Notes under the pieces: model-generated
The model's input: only the letters and a program-made list of their open reading frames with translations
Told to the model about the DNA's origin: nothing
The model's database searches: none
In this document: piece by piece, positions 55,249-64,000 of the stretch
Position numbering within the stretch: position 1 is the stretch's first letter
How the letters are laid out: every line of letters begins with the position of its first letter
Translations under genes and position numbers: made by a program
Origin: Triticum aestivum
Taxonomy: Eukaryota; Streptophyta; Magnoliopsida; Poales; Poaceae
Reading direction: 5' to 3'
NCBI RefSeq assembly: GCF_018294505.1
Contig: NC_057800.1
Span: 479,384,530 to 479,448,529 of the forward strand
Length of the DNA: 64,000 nucleotides

Positions 55249-56464
55249 TGGTTTTATGCGTAGATGTCATATGCACGAGTAGAACACAAGTGAGTTGTGG
55301 GCGATATAAGTCATACTGCTTACCAGCATGTCATACTTTGGTTCGGCGGTATTGTTGGATGAAGCGGCCCAGACCGACATTACGCGTACGCTTACGCGAG
55401 ACTGGTTCTACCGACGTGCTTTGCACACAGGTGGCTGGCGGGTGTCAGTTTCTCCAACTTTAGTTGAACCTAGTGTGGCTATGCCCGGTCCTTGCGAAGG
55501 TTAAAACAGCACCAACTTGACAAACTATCGTTGTGGTTTTGATGCGTAGGTAAGAACGGTTCTTGCTAAGCCCGTAGCAGCCACGTAAAACTTGCAACAA
55601 CAAAGTAGAGGACGTCTAACTTGTTTTTGCAGGGCATGTTGTGATGTGATATGGTCAAGACATGATGCTAAATTTTATTGTATGAGATGATCATGTTTTG
55701 TAACCGAGTTATCGGCAACTGGCAGGAGCCATATGGTTGTCGCTTTATTGTATGCAATGCAATCGCCCTGTAATGCTTTACTTTATCACTAAGCGGTAGC
55801 GATAGTCGTGGAAGCATAAGATTGGCGAGACGACAACGATGCTACGATGGAGATCAAGGTGTCGCGCCGGTGACGATGGTGATCATGACGGTGCTTCGGA
55901 GATGGAGATCACAAGCACAAGATGATGATGGCCATATCATATCACTTATATTGATTGCATGTGATGTTTATCTTTTATGCATCTTATCTTGCTTTGATTG
56001 ACGGTAGCATTATAAGATGATCTCTCACTAAATTTCAAGATAAAAAGTGTTCTCCCTGAGTATGCACCGTTGCCAAAGTTCGTCGTGCCCAGACACCACG
56101 TGATGATCGGGTGTGATAAGCTCTACGTCCATCTACAACGGGTGCAAGCCAGTTTTGCACACGCAGAATACTCAGGTTAAACTTGACGAGCCTAGCATAT
56201 GCAGATATGGCCTCGGAACACTGAGACCGAAAGGTCGAGCGTGAATCATATAGTAGATATGATCAACATAGTGATGTTCACCATTGAAAACTACTCCATT
56301 TCACGTGATGATCGGTTATGGTTTAGTTGATTTGGATCACGTGATCACTTAGAAGATTAGAGGGATGTCTTTCTAAGTGGGAGTTCTTAAGTTAATTAAA
56401 CTTAAATGTATCATGAACTTAGTACCTGATAGTATCTTGCTTGTCTATGTTTGATTGTAGATAG
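55249..56464 (+). other. Untranslated leader of element A
   Basis: Non-coding leader closely similar to the B leader (2772-4043). No gene is seen. The final TTGATTGTAGATAG just before the gag ATG could serve as a splice acceptor, but I cannot show splicing. Confidence 0.72.
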
Positions 56465-57266
56465 ATGGCCCGTGCTGTTGTTCCGTTGAATTTTAATGCG
56501 TTCCTTGAGAAAGCAAAGTTGAAAGATGATGGTAGCAATTACACGGACTGGGTCCGTAACTTGAGGATTATCCTCATTGCTGCACAGAAGAATTACGTCC
56601 TGGAAGCACCGCTGAGTGCCAGGCCTGCTGCTGATGCAACTGACGACGTTAAGAACGTCTGGCAGAGCAAAGCTGATGACTACTCGATAGTTCAATGTGC
56701 CATGCTTTTCGGCTTAGTGCCGGGACTTCAACGACGTTTTGAACGTCATGGAGCATATGAGATGTTCCAGGAGTTGAAGTTAATATTTCAAGCAAATGCC
56801 CGGATTGAGAGATATGAAGTCTCCAATAAGTTCTATAGCTGCAAGATGGAGGAGAATAGTTCTGTCAGTGAACATATACTCAGAATGTCTGGGTACCATA
56901 ATCACTTGACTCAGCTGGGAGTTAATCTTCCGGTTGATAGTGTCATTGACAGAGTTCTTCAATCACTGCCACCAAGCTACAAGAGCTTCGTGATGAACTA
57001 TAATATGCAAGGGATGGATAAGACAATTCCCGAGCTCTTCGCAATGCTAAAGCTGCGGAGGTAGAAATCAAGAAGGAGCATCAAGTGTTGATGGTCAGTA
57101 AGACCACCAGTTTCAAGAAAGGGCAAAGGGAAAGAAGGGGAACTTCAAGAAGAACAGCAAGCAAGTTGCTGCTCAGGAGAAGAAACCCAAGTCTGGACCT
57201 AAGCCTGAGACTGAGTGCTTCTACTGCAAGCAGACTGGTCACTGGAAGCGGAACTGCCCCAAGTAT
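56465..57266 (+). pseudogene. Gag of element A (two small frameshifts)
   Basis: Capsid-nucleocapsid precursor. ATG at 56465, MARAVVPLNFNAFLEKAKLK, then NYTDWVRNLRIILIAAQKNY (the Copia gag N-terminal domain) and YEMFQELKLIFQANARIERY, VSEHILRMSGYHNHLTQLGV and MNYNMQGMDKTIPELFAMLK (gag-polypeptide domain, UBN2-like). One A seems to be missing near 57048, giving a stop at 57062-57064. A second shift near 57120-57130 restores the frame that contains GNFKKNSKQVAAQEKKPKSG and the zinc knuckle CFYCKQTGHWKRNC (57216-57257, CX2CX4HX4C complete). Without these lesions gag and pol would be one frame, as in BARE-1. Confidence 0.88.
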
Positions 57267-60200
57267 TTGGCGGATAAGAAGGATGGCAAGGTGAACAAAG
57301 GTATATGTGATATACATGTTATTGATGTGTACCTTACTAGAGCTCGCAGTAGCACCTGGGTATTTGATACTGGTTCTGTTGCTAATATTTGCAACTCGAA
57401 ACAGGGACTACAGATTAAGCGAACACTGGCAAAGGACGAGGTGACGATGCGCGTTGGAAATGGTTCCAAAGTCGATGTGATCGCGTTCGGTACGCTACCT
57501 CTACATCTACCTTCGGGATTAGTATTAGACCTAAATAATTGTTATTTGGTGCCAGCGTTGAGCATGAACATTATATCTGGATCTTGTTTGATGCGAGATG
57601 GTTATTCATTTAAATCAGAGAATAATGGTTGTTCTATTTATATGAGTAATATCTTTTATGGTCACCCACCCTTGAAGAGTGGTCTATTTTTGATGAATCT
57701 CGATAGTAGTGATACACATATTCATAATGTTGAAGCCAAAAGATGCAGAGTTGATAATGATAGTGCAACTTATTTGTGGCACTGCTGTTTAGGTCATATC
57801 GGTGTAAAGCGATGAAGAAACTCCATACTGATGGACTTTTGGAACCACTTGATTATGAATCACTTGGTACTTGCGAACCGTGCCTCATGGGCAAGATGAC
57901 TAAAACGCCGTTCTCCGGAACTATGGAAAGAGCAACAGATTTGTTGGAAATCATACATACAGATGTATGTGGTCCGATGAATGTTGAGGCTCGTGGCGGA
58001 TATCGTTATTTTCTCACCTTCACAGATGATTTAAGCAGATATGGGTATATCTACTTAATGAAGCATAAGTCTGAAACATTTGAAAAGTTCAAAGAATTTC
58101 AGAGTGAAGTTGAAAATCATCATAACAAGAAAATAAAGTTTCTACGATCTGATCGTGGAGGAGAATATTTGAGTTACGAGTTTGGTCTACATTTGAAACA
58201 ATGTGGAATAGTTTCGCAACTCACGCCACCCGGAACACCACAACGTAATGGTGTGTCCGAACGTCGTAATCGTACTTTACTAGATATGGTGCGATCTATG
58301 ATGTCTCTTACAGATTTATCACTATCATTTTGGGGTTATGCTTTAGAGACGGCTGCATTCACGTTAAATAGGGCACAAACAAAATCCGTTGAGATGACGC
58401 CTTATGAACTATGGTTTGGCAAGAAACCAAAGTTGTCGTTTCTGAAAGTTTGGGGCTGCGATGCTTATGTGAAAAAGCTTCAACCTGATAAGCTCGAACC
58501 CAAATCAGAGAAATGTGTCTTCATAGGATACCCAAAGGAGACTGTTGGGTATACCTTCTATCACAGATCCGAAGGCAAGACATTCGTTGCTAAGAATGGA
58601 TCCTTTCTAGAGAAGGAGTTTCTCTCGAAAGAAGTGAGTGGGAGGAAAGTGGAACTTGATGAGGTAACTATAACTGCTCCTCTATTGGAAAGTAGTTCAT
58701 CACAGAAACCGGTTTCTGTGACGCCTACACCAATTAGTGAGGAAGTTAATGATGATGATCATGGAACTTCAGATCAAGTTACTACTGAACCTCGTAGATC
58801 AACCAGAGTAAGATCCGCACCAGAGTGGTACGGTAATCCTGTTCTGGAAGTCATGCTACTAGATCATGATGAACATGCGAACTATGAAGAAGCGATGGTG
58901 AGCCCAGATTCCGCAAAATGGCTTGAGGCCATGAAATCATGTATGAGAACAAAGTATGGACTTTGGTTGACTTGCCCGATGATCGGCAAGAAATTGAAAA
59001 TAAATGGATCTTCAAGAAGAAGACTGACGCTGACGGTAATGTTACTGTCTATAAAGCTCAACTTGTTGCAAAAGGTTTTCGACAAGTTCAAGGGATTGAC
59101 TACGATGAGACCTTCTCACCCGTAGCGATGCTTAAGTCTGTCCGAATCATGTTAGCAATTGCCGCATTTTATGATTATGAAATTTGGCAAATGGATGTCA
59201 AAACTGCATTCCTGAATGGATTTCTGGAAGAAGAGTTGTATATGATGCAACCGGAAGGTTTTGTCGATCCAAAGGGAGCTAACAAAGTGTGCAAGCTCCA
59301 GCGATCCATTTATGGACTGGTGCAAGCCTCTCGGAGTTGGAATAAACGCTTTGATAGTGTGATCAAAGCATTTGGTTTTATACAGACTTTTGGAGAAGCC
59401 TGTATTTACAAGAAATTGAGTGGGAGCTCTGTAGCATTTCTGATATTATATGTGGATGACATATTGCTGAGTAGAAATGATATAGAATTTCTGGATAGCA
59501 TAAAGGGATACTTGAATAAGAGTTTTTCAATGAAAGACATCGTTGAAGCTGCTTACATATTGGGCATCAAGATCTATAGAGATAGATCAAGATGCTTAAT
59601 TGGACTTTCACAAAGCACATACCTTGACAAAGTTTTGAAGAAGTTCAAAATGGATCAAGCAAATAAAGGGTTCTTGCCTGTGTTACAAGGTGTGAAGTTG
59701 AGTAAGACTCAATGCCCGACCATTGCAGAAGATAGAGATAAAATGAAAGATGTTCCCTATGCTTCAGCCATAGGCTCTATCATGTATGCAATGCTGTGTA
59801 CCAGACCTGATGTGTGCCTTGCTATAAGTCTAGCACGGAGGTACCAAAGTAATCCAGGAGTGGATCACTGGACAGCGGTCAAGAACATCCTGAAATACCT
59901 GAAAAGTACTAAGGATATGTTTCTCGTTTATGGAGGTGACAAAGAGCTCATCGTAAACGGTTACGTTGATGCAAGCTTTGACACTGATCCAGACGATTCT
60001 AAATCGCAAACCGGATACGTGTTTACATTAAACGGTGGAGCTGTCAGTTGGTGCAGTTCTAAACAAAGCGTTGTGGCGGGATCTACATGTGAAGCGGAGT
60101 GCATAGCTGCTTCGGAAGCAGCAAATGAAGGAGTCTGGATGAAGGAGTTCATATCCGATCTAGGTGTCATACCTAGTGCATCGGGTCCAATGAAAATCTT

Positions 60201-60432
60201 TTGTGACAATACTGGTGCAATTGCCTTGGCGAAGGAATTCAGATTTCACAAGAGAACCAAGCACATCAAGAGACGCTTCAATTCCATCTGGGATCTAGTC
60301 CAGGTGGGAGACATAGAAATTTGCAAGATACATACGGATCTAAATGTTGCAGACCCATTGACTAAGCCTTTTCCACGAGAAAAACATGATCAGCACCAAG
60401 GCTCCATGGGTGTTAGAATCATTACTGTGTAA
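57267..60432 (+). pseudogene. Pol of element A: protease, integrase, RT, RNase H (two frameshifts)
   Basis: Protease: STWVFDTGSVANICNS with the catalytic DTG at 57366-57374. The pre-integrase motif LWHCCLGHIG is followed by a one-base deletion near 57812. Integrase: HTDVCGPMNVEARGGYRYF, LRSDRGGEYLSYEF and NGVSERRNRTLLDMV supply the D, D, E triad, all present. A 13-base deletion at 58938 (relative to B, between ATC microhomologies) shifts the frame before RT. RT-RNase H is one open frame from 58939: WIFKKKTDADGNVTVYKAQL, IWQMDVKTAFLNGFLEEELY, LYVDDILL (YVDD at 59449-59460), YVDASFDTDPDDSKSQTGYV, STCEAECIAASEAANEGVWM and FCDNTGAIALAKE. It ends at 60432. Confidence 0.92.
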
Positions 60433-60452
60433 TCTAGATTATTGACTCTAGT

Positions 60453-60465
60453 GCAAGTGCGAGAC
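60453..60465 (+). other. Polypurine tract of element A
   Basis: GCAAGTGCGAGAC precedes the 3' LTR. Compared with B (GCAAGTGGGAGAC) one purine is replaced by C, which would weaken the tract. Confidence 0.75.
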
Positions 60466-60668
60466 TGAAGGAAATATGCCCTAGAGGAAATAATAAAGTT
60501 ATTATTTATTTCCTTATATCATGATAAATGTTTATTATTCATGCTAGAATTGTATTAACCGGAAATATAATACATGTGTGAATACATAGACAAACAGATT
60601 GTCACTAGTATGCCTCTACTTGACTAGCCCGTTGATCAAATATGGTTATGTTTCCTGACCATAGACAT
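60466..60668 (+). repeat. 3' LTR of element A, first 203 bases
   Basis: Matches the start of the 5' LTR to CATAGACAT and is then replaced by Gypsy H at 60669. The 203 bases differ from the 5' copy at only a few sites, so A is a fairly recent insertion. Confidence 0.9.
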
Positions 60669-62150
60669 TGTAATGCCCGGATAATCTTGCTACAGTAATC
60701 CCACGCTAATCATGCCACGTCATCCCGATTACTATTGCTAAACGTCCGTTAGTTCAAACCGTGTCAAATTCAAATTTAAAATTAATGTCGACAATAAAAG
60801 TTTTCAAAAATTGAAACAAAAATGTTCGGTGGTTGCCAAATATTACAAAGGTAATTATGGTGCAGCAAACACATTTTTATAAAATGTCTAAATAATTTAA
60901 AATGATTTAAAACAGAAAAGCAAATAGATTGGAAGAAAGGAGAGAGGAAGACCCCCCCGGGCCAGTAGACCCAGCGGGCCGGCCCATTCGCCCTCCAGGC
61001 CTAGCCGGCTGGCCCACTACCCCCTCCTTATCCACTCCCTCACCCAAACCCTAACCTAACCACCCCCCACTCGCTCCCCCCACTCGCACCACTCCACCCC
61101 CGCTGGACCTGGATCGGGAGGACTCCCGATCCCCTCGCCCCTGCACGTCGACGCCGACGCCGGCGCCCGGAGCTCCCCCCCCCCCCCCGCCGGACTGCTT
61201 CCTCCACCCCACCGGCCTGCCTCCTCTACGACGTTCTCGCCGTCTTCCTCCTCAACCCCCCGCTGCCACTCCCCTACCGGCAACGTGAGCCCCGCCGCCA
61301 CGCTCGTCTCCTCGCTCCCTCCCTCTCCCCCGCTGCTCCCTCGTCCCGCAGCTCCACGCCGGCACGCGCGCCCGTGCCGTCCCGTGTGCGCGACGCACTC
61401 GCGCCCCTGCTCACCGTGGCCTCGCCTTGGCCGGCGTGCCTCCGCACACGCGCTGCCCGCGCCCCGTTCGCCCCTGCTCGACCCAGCGCGCGCCTGCGCG
61501 CTCCCGTGCGCCCCCGCGATGACCGTGCTGCGCGCCCGTCTTCCTTGGCCAGGCCACGCTACACGGCAGTGCTGCTCGCCGCCCCTCCCCCGTGCGTATC
61601 CGCAGCCGCCCGTGCGCGCCCTCGCCTCCTCTGCGCCCCGGCCTCGCCTCGTCCGCCCCGACACACCGTCCCAGCGCACCGGCACCGCCTGCATCACCAT
61701 AGCCTCGCCCCGCCGTGGCCTCTCCGCTGCCATGTCGTCGCCGGCCGGCGCCGCGCCGGCGTCCTTCCCTTGCCATGGCACCGACTGGCCGCACCCAGTC
61801 CGGGCGCCCGCGCCCGCAGCGTCACACCGCCCGCACCCGCCCCGGTTGGCCTATGGGCCAATGACAGCCAGGGCCCACGCCCAGAACGAAAATGAAAACA
61901 AAAAAAGAATTAAAAGTAAATAATTAATAAAAATATTAATTAATTAATTAAAGATTTAATTAACTTAATTAATTTTGATTAATTAAACTAATCAATTAAC
62001 TAAACTAATTAAACTGTTAGTTAATTAACTAAGTAGTCAATGACAGTGGGGCCCACCCCCCTTAATTAATTCTGATTAGGTTAATTAACGTGTCTAATTA
62101 GAATGGGTCACTAATAGGTGGGACCCACTTGTCAAGTTGACCAGGTCAAC

Positions 62151-62186
62151 TGCTGACATCATGCTGAGGTCATGATGATGTCAGCA
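62151..62186 (+). repeat. Hairpin in LTR H
   Basis: TGCTGACATCAT and ATGATGTCAGCA form a perfect 12-base stem around a 12-base loop. A palindrome GTTGACCAGGTCAAC lies just upstream (62136-62150). Confidence 0.75.
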
Positions 62187-62573
62187 AACACTATTCTGGA
62201 TAATGTTGATTTAAATAATTAAGTAAATCCTAAAAATGATTTAAATCTTTTAAAATTAATATAAAATAAACCATAGCTCGGATGGAAAAACTTTGTACAT
62301 GAAAGTTGCTCAGAACGACGAGACGAATCCGGATACGCAGCCCGTTCATCCGCCACGCATCCCTAGCATAGCAAACACACAACTTTCCCCCCTCCGGCTC
62401 GTCTGTCCGAAAACGCGAAACACCGGGGATACTTTCCCGGATGTTTCCCCCCTTCACCGGTACCACCTCGTACCGCGTTAGGGTACACCTAGCATCACGC
62501 TTTGTCATGTCATGCATCGTCATGCATTTGTTTGTATTATATTTATTGTTTCTTCCCCCTTTTCTCTCGCTAG

Positions 62574-64000
62574 ACACCGAGACCGACACCGCTGCTACCC
62601 AGTACGACTACGGTGTTGACGACCCCTCTCTCTTGCCAGAGCAACCAGGCAAGCCCCCCCCCTTTGATCACCAGATATCGCCTACTCTCCTCTATACTGC
62701 TTGATTAGGAGTAGTGTACCATGTTACGGTTTTCCGTTAATCCTATCCTGATGCATAGCCTGTCATTGTTGCTACAACTGTTGATACCTTACCTGCAATC
62801 CTAGATGCTTAGTATAGGATGCTAGTTTATCATCAGTGGCCCTACATTCTTGTCCGTCTTCCATGCTATACTATCGGGCCGTGATCACTCGGGAGGTGAT
62901 CACGGGCATATACTATATACTTTACACTGTTACATTACCGGTGATACTGTTTGGAGATGGGGGCTGAAGGGGCAGGTGGCTCCATCCAGGTAGTGGTGGG
63001 CCTGAGTTCCCGACGGCCCCCGACTGTTACTTTGAGGCGGAACGACAGGGCAGGTTGAGACCACCTAGGAGAGAGGTGGGTCTGGCCCTGGTCGGCGTTC
63101 GCGGATACTTAACATGTTTAACGAGATCTTGGTATTTGATCTGAGTCTGGCTACTGGCCTATACACACTAACCATCTACGCGGGGACAGTTATGGGCACT
63201 CGACGTCGTGGTATCAGCCGAAGCCTTCGTGACGTCAGTGACTGAGTGGCGCGCGCTGGGTTGGACCGCGTAACGCAACTTCCTTTGTAATGGAGGTTGC
63301 TAGGTCTGCTCTCCGGCCGCGTACGCAACATGCAGGTGTGCAATGGGCGATGGGCCCAGACCCCTGCGCCATAGGATTTAGACCGGCATGCTGACCTCTC
63401 TGTTGCGCCTAGGTAGGGCTGCGACGTGTGATCTTCCGAGGCCGGGCATGACCCAGGAAAGTGTGTCCGGCCAAATGGGATCGAGCGTGTTGGGTTATGT
63501 GGTGCACCCCTGCAGGGAAGTTAATCTATTCGAATAGACGTGATCTTCGGTAATAGGACGACTTGGAGTCGTACCTTGACCTTATGACAACTAGAACCAG
63601 ATACTTAATAAAACACACCCTTCCAAGTGCCAGATACAACCGGTGATCGCTCTCTCACAGTGTGATGAGGGGAGGATCATCGGTTAGGATTATGCTATAC
63701 GATGCTACTTGGAGGTCTTCAGTCTACTCTCTTCTACATGTTGCAAGACGGATGCTGCCAGAAGCGTAGTCTTCAAAAAGACTAGCTACCCCCCTTATCC
63801 CGGCTTTCTGCAGTTCAGTCCACATATAATAGCCTTATTCCAGTTGATACCAATGCATACATATGTAGTGTAGCTCCTTGCTTGCGAGTACTTTGGATGA
63901 GTACTCACGGTTGCTTTCTCCTTCTTTTCCCTCTATCCCTTCTACCTGGTTGTCGCAACCAGATGTTGGAGCCCAGGAGCCAGACGCCACCCTCGACGAC
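62574..64000 (+). other. Candidate spliced small ORF inside LTR H (incomplete)
   Basis: The acceptor TTTTCTCTCGCTAG precedes a 75-base exon (62574-62648) reading T-E-T-D-T-A-A-T-Q-Y-D-Y-G-V-D-D-P-S-L-L-P-E-Q-P plus one base, ending CCAG|GCAAGC (GC-type donor). After 1314 bases the acceptor TTGTCGCAACCAG at 63950-63962 opens an exon that continues in the same phase as V-G-A-Q-E-P-D-A-T-L-D-D to the window end. Both exon ends are in phase 1, the same as in the D copies. The protein is acidic and unlike any domain I know. The initiator exon and the end are not seen. Confidence 0.4.

Larger units (their letters stand above)
53501..60668 (+). mobile_element. Nearly intact BARE-like Copia element A
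   Basis: It has a 5' LTR at 53501-55234, a primer site at 55236-55248, a leader, gag, and pol in the order protease-integrase-RT-RNase H, a purine tract and 203 bases of the 3' LTR before Gypsy H cuts it. Coding regions are complete in content with four small frame-changing lesions. It is the best-preserved coding copy in the window and the closest relative of B. The right target duplication cannot be seen. Confidence 0.92.
60669..64000 (+). mobile_element. LTR of Gypsy-type element H (runs off the window)
   Basis: Begins TGTAATGCCCGGATAATC inside the LTR of A and shows LTR-type organisation. A non-coding 5' part is followed by a very C-rich transcribed region (60950-61890, including a run of about 15 C at 61176-61191), an AT-rich TTAATTAA stretch (61910-62110), a 36-base hairpin (62151-62186) and a long moderately conserved part. 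It is related to family D: a block at 63507-63580 aligns with 11674-11735 of D1. The right end is not in the window, so it cannot be said whether it is a solo LTR. GC-rich reading frames on both strands (61056-61923) are not supported as genes. Confidence 0.7.

Noticed and set aside
61056..61923. Long overlapping reading frames of 127-241 codons on both strands in the C-rich part of LTR H
   Set aside because: They overlap each other in several frames and both directions and are dominated by Arg/Pro/Ala from GC-rich codons. None has a recognisable domain. This is expected in an extremely GC-rich LTR region.
1..64000. tRNA, rRNA or microRNA genes
   Set aside because: I found no cloverleaf with an anticodon arm or rRNA-like sequence. 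The tRNA-like matches are primer binding sites of the retroelements, and the MITE hairpin is better explained as a transposon.

Overview
The window is repeat-dominated DNA from a grass of the tribe Triticeae (wheat, Aegilops, barley or a relative). The evidence is the BARE-1/WIS/Angela-type Copia long terminal repeats (LTRs) with TGTTGG...CCAACA or variant ends, the Athila-type Gypsy elements whose LTRs begin TGATACGTCTCC and are followed by an Asp-tRNA primer site, and the depth of nesting. There is no sign of a prokaryotic or organellar region. Only one piece of ordinary host gene is recognisable, a broken F-box gene at 21899-22272.

Layout. 1-10262: a minus-strand BARE-like element (C), cut by a complete plus-strand BARE-like element (B, 1012-9623, TSD TTTCA). 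10263-12321: a 5'-truncated Gypsy LTR (D1). 12322-19605: a minus-strand Athila-type Gypsy (E) carrying gag-protease remnants and no polymerase. 19606-21540: a Gypsy LTR fragment (K) between two unclassified gene-like pieces. 21541-22272: the F-box pseudogene and its 5' flank. 22273-41406: a minus-strand Copia (F) sitting in the F-box gene. F is split by a minus-strand Gypsy (J, 24456-40837), whose 3' LTR is in turn split by a BARE element (I, 26073-34693, TSD ATATG) and also holds a foldback MITE. 41407-53500: a plus-strand Athila-type Gypsy (G) that cuts F's integrase. G's second ORF holds a complete solo LTR (D2, 46838-49334, TSD CCTTT). G's 3' LTR is cut by a nearly intact Copia (A, 53501-60668). 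A's 3' LTR is cut by the LTR of another Gypsy (H, 60669 to the window end).

The elements do not form a cooperating gene system, but they show a division of labour. A has readable gag, protease, integrase, reverse transcriptase and RNase H with a few small lesions. B and I have wrecked coding regions between very similar LTRs. E and G keep gag/protease only, and J keeps a single acidic ORF. These are signatures of elements mobilised in trans.

The observation most worth following is inside the LTRs of the D and H families. A short exon-like segment with conserved peptide coding is bounded by a 3' splice acceptor and a GC-type donor. It continues in the same phase into a downstream acidic exon about 1.0-1.3 kb away. 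In the two D copies 12 of 18 substitutions fall at third codon positions. H shows the same layout with a different sequence. This suggests LTRs carrying a spliced small protein-coding gene; it is inferred from sequence alone.
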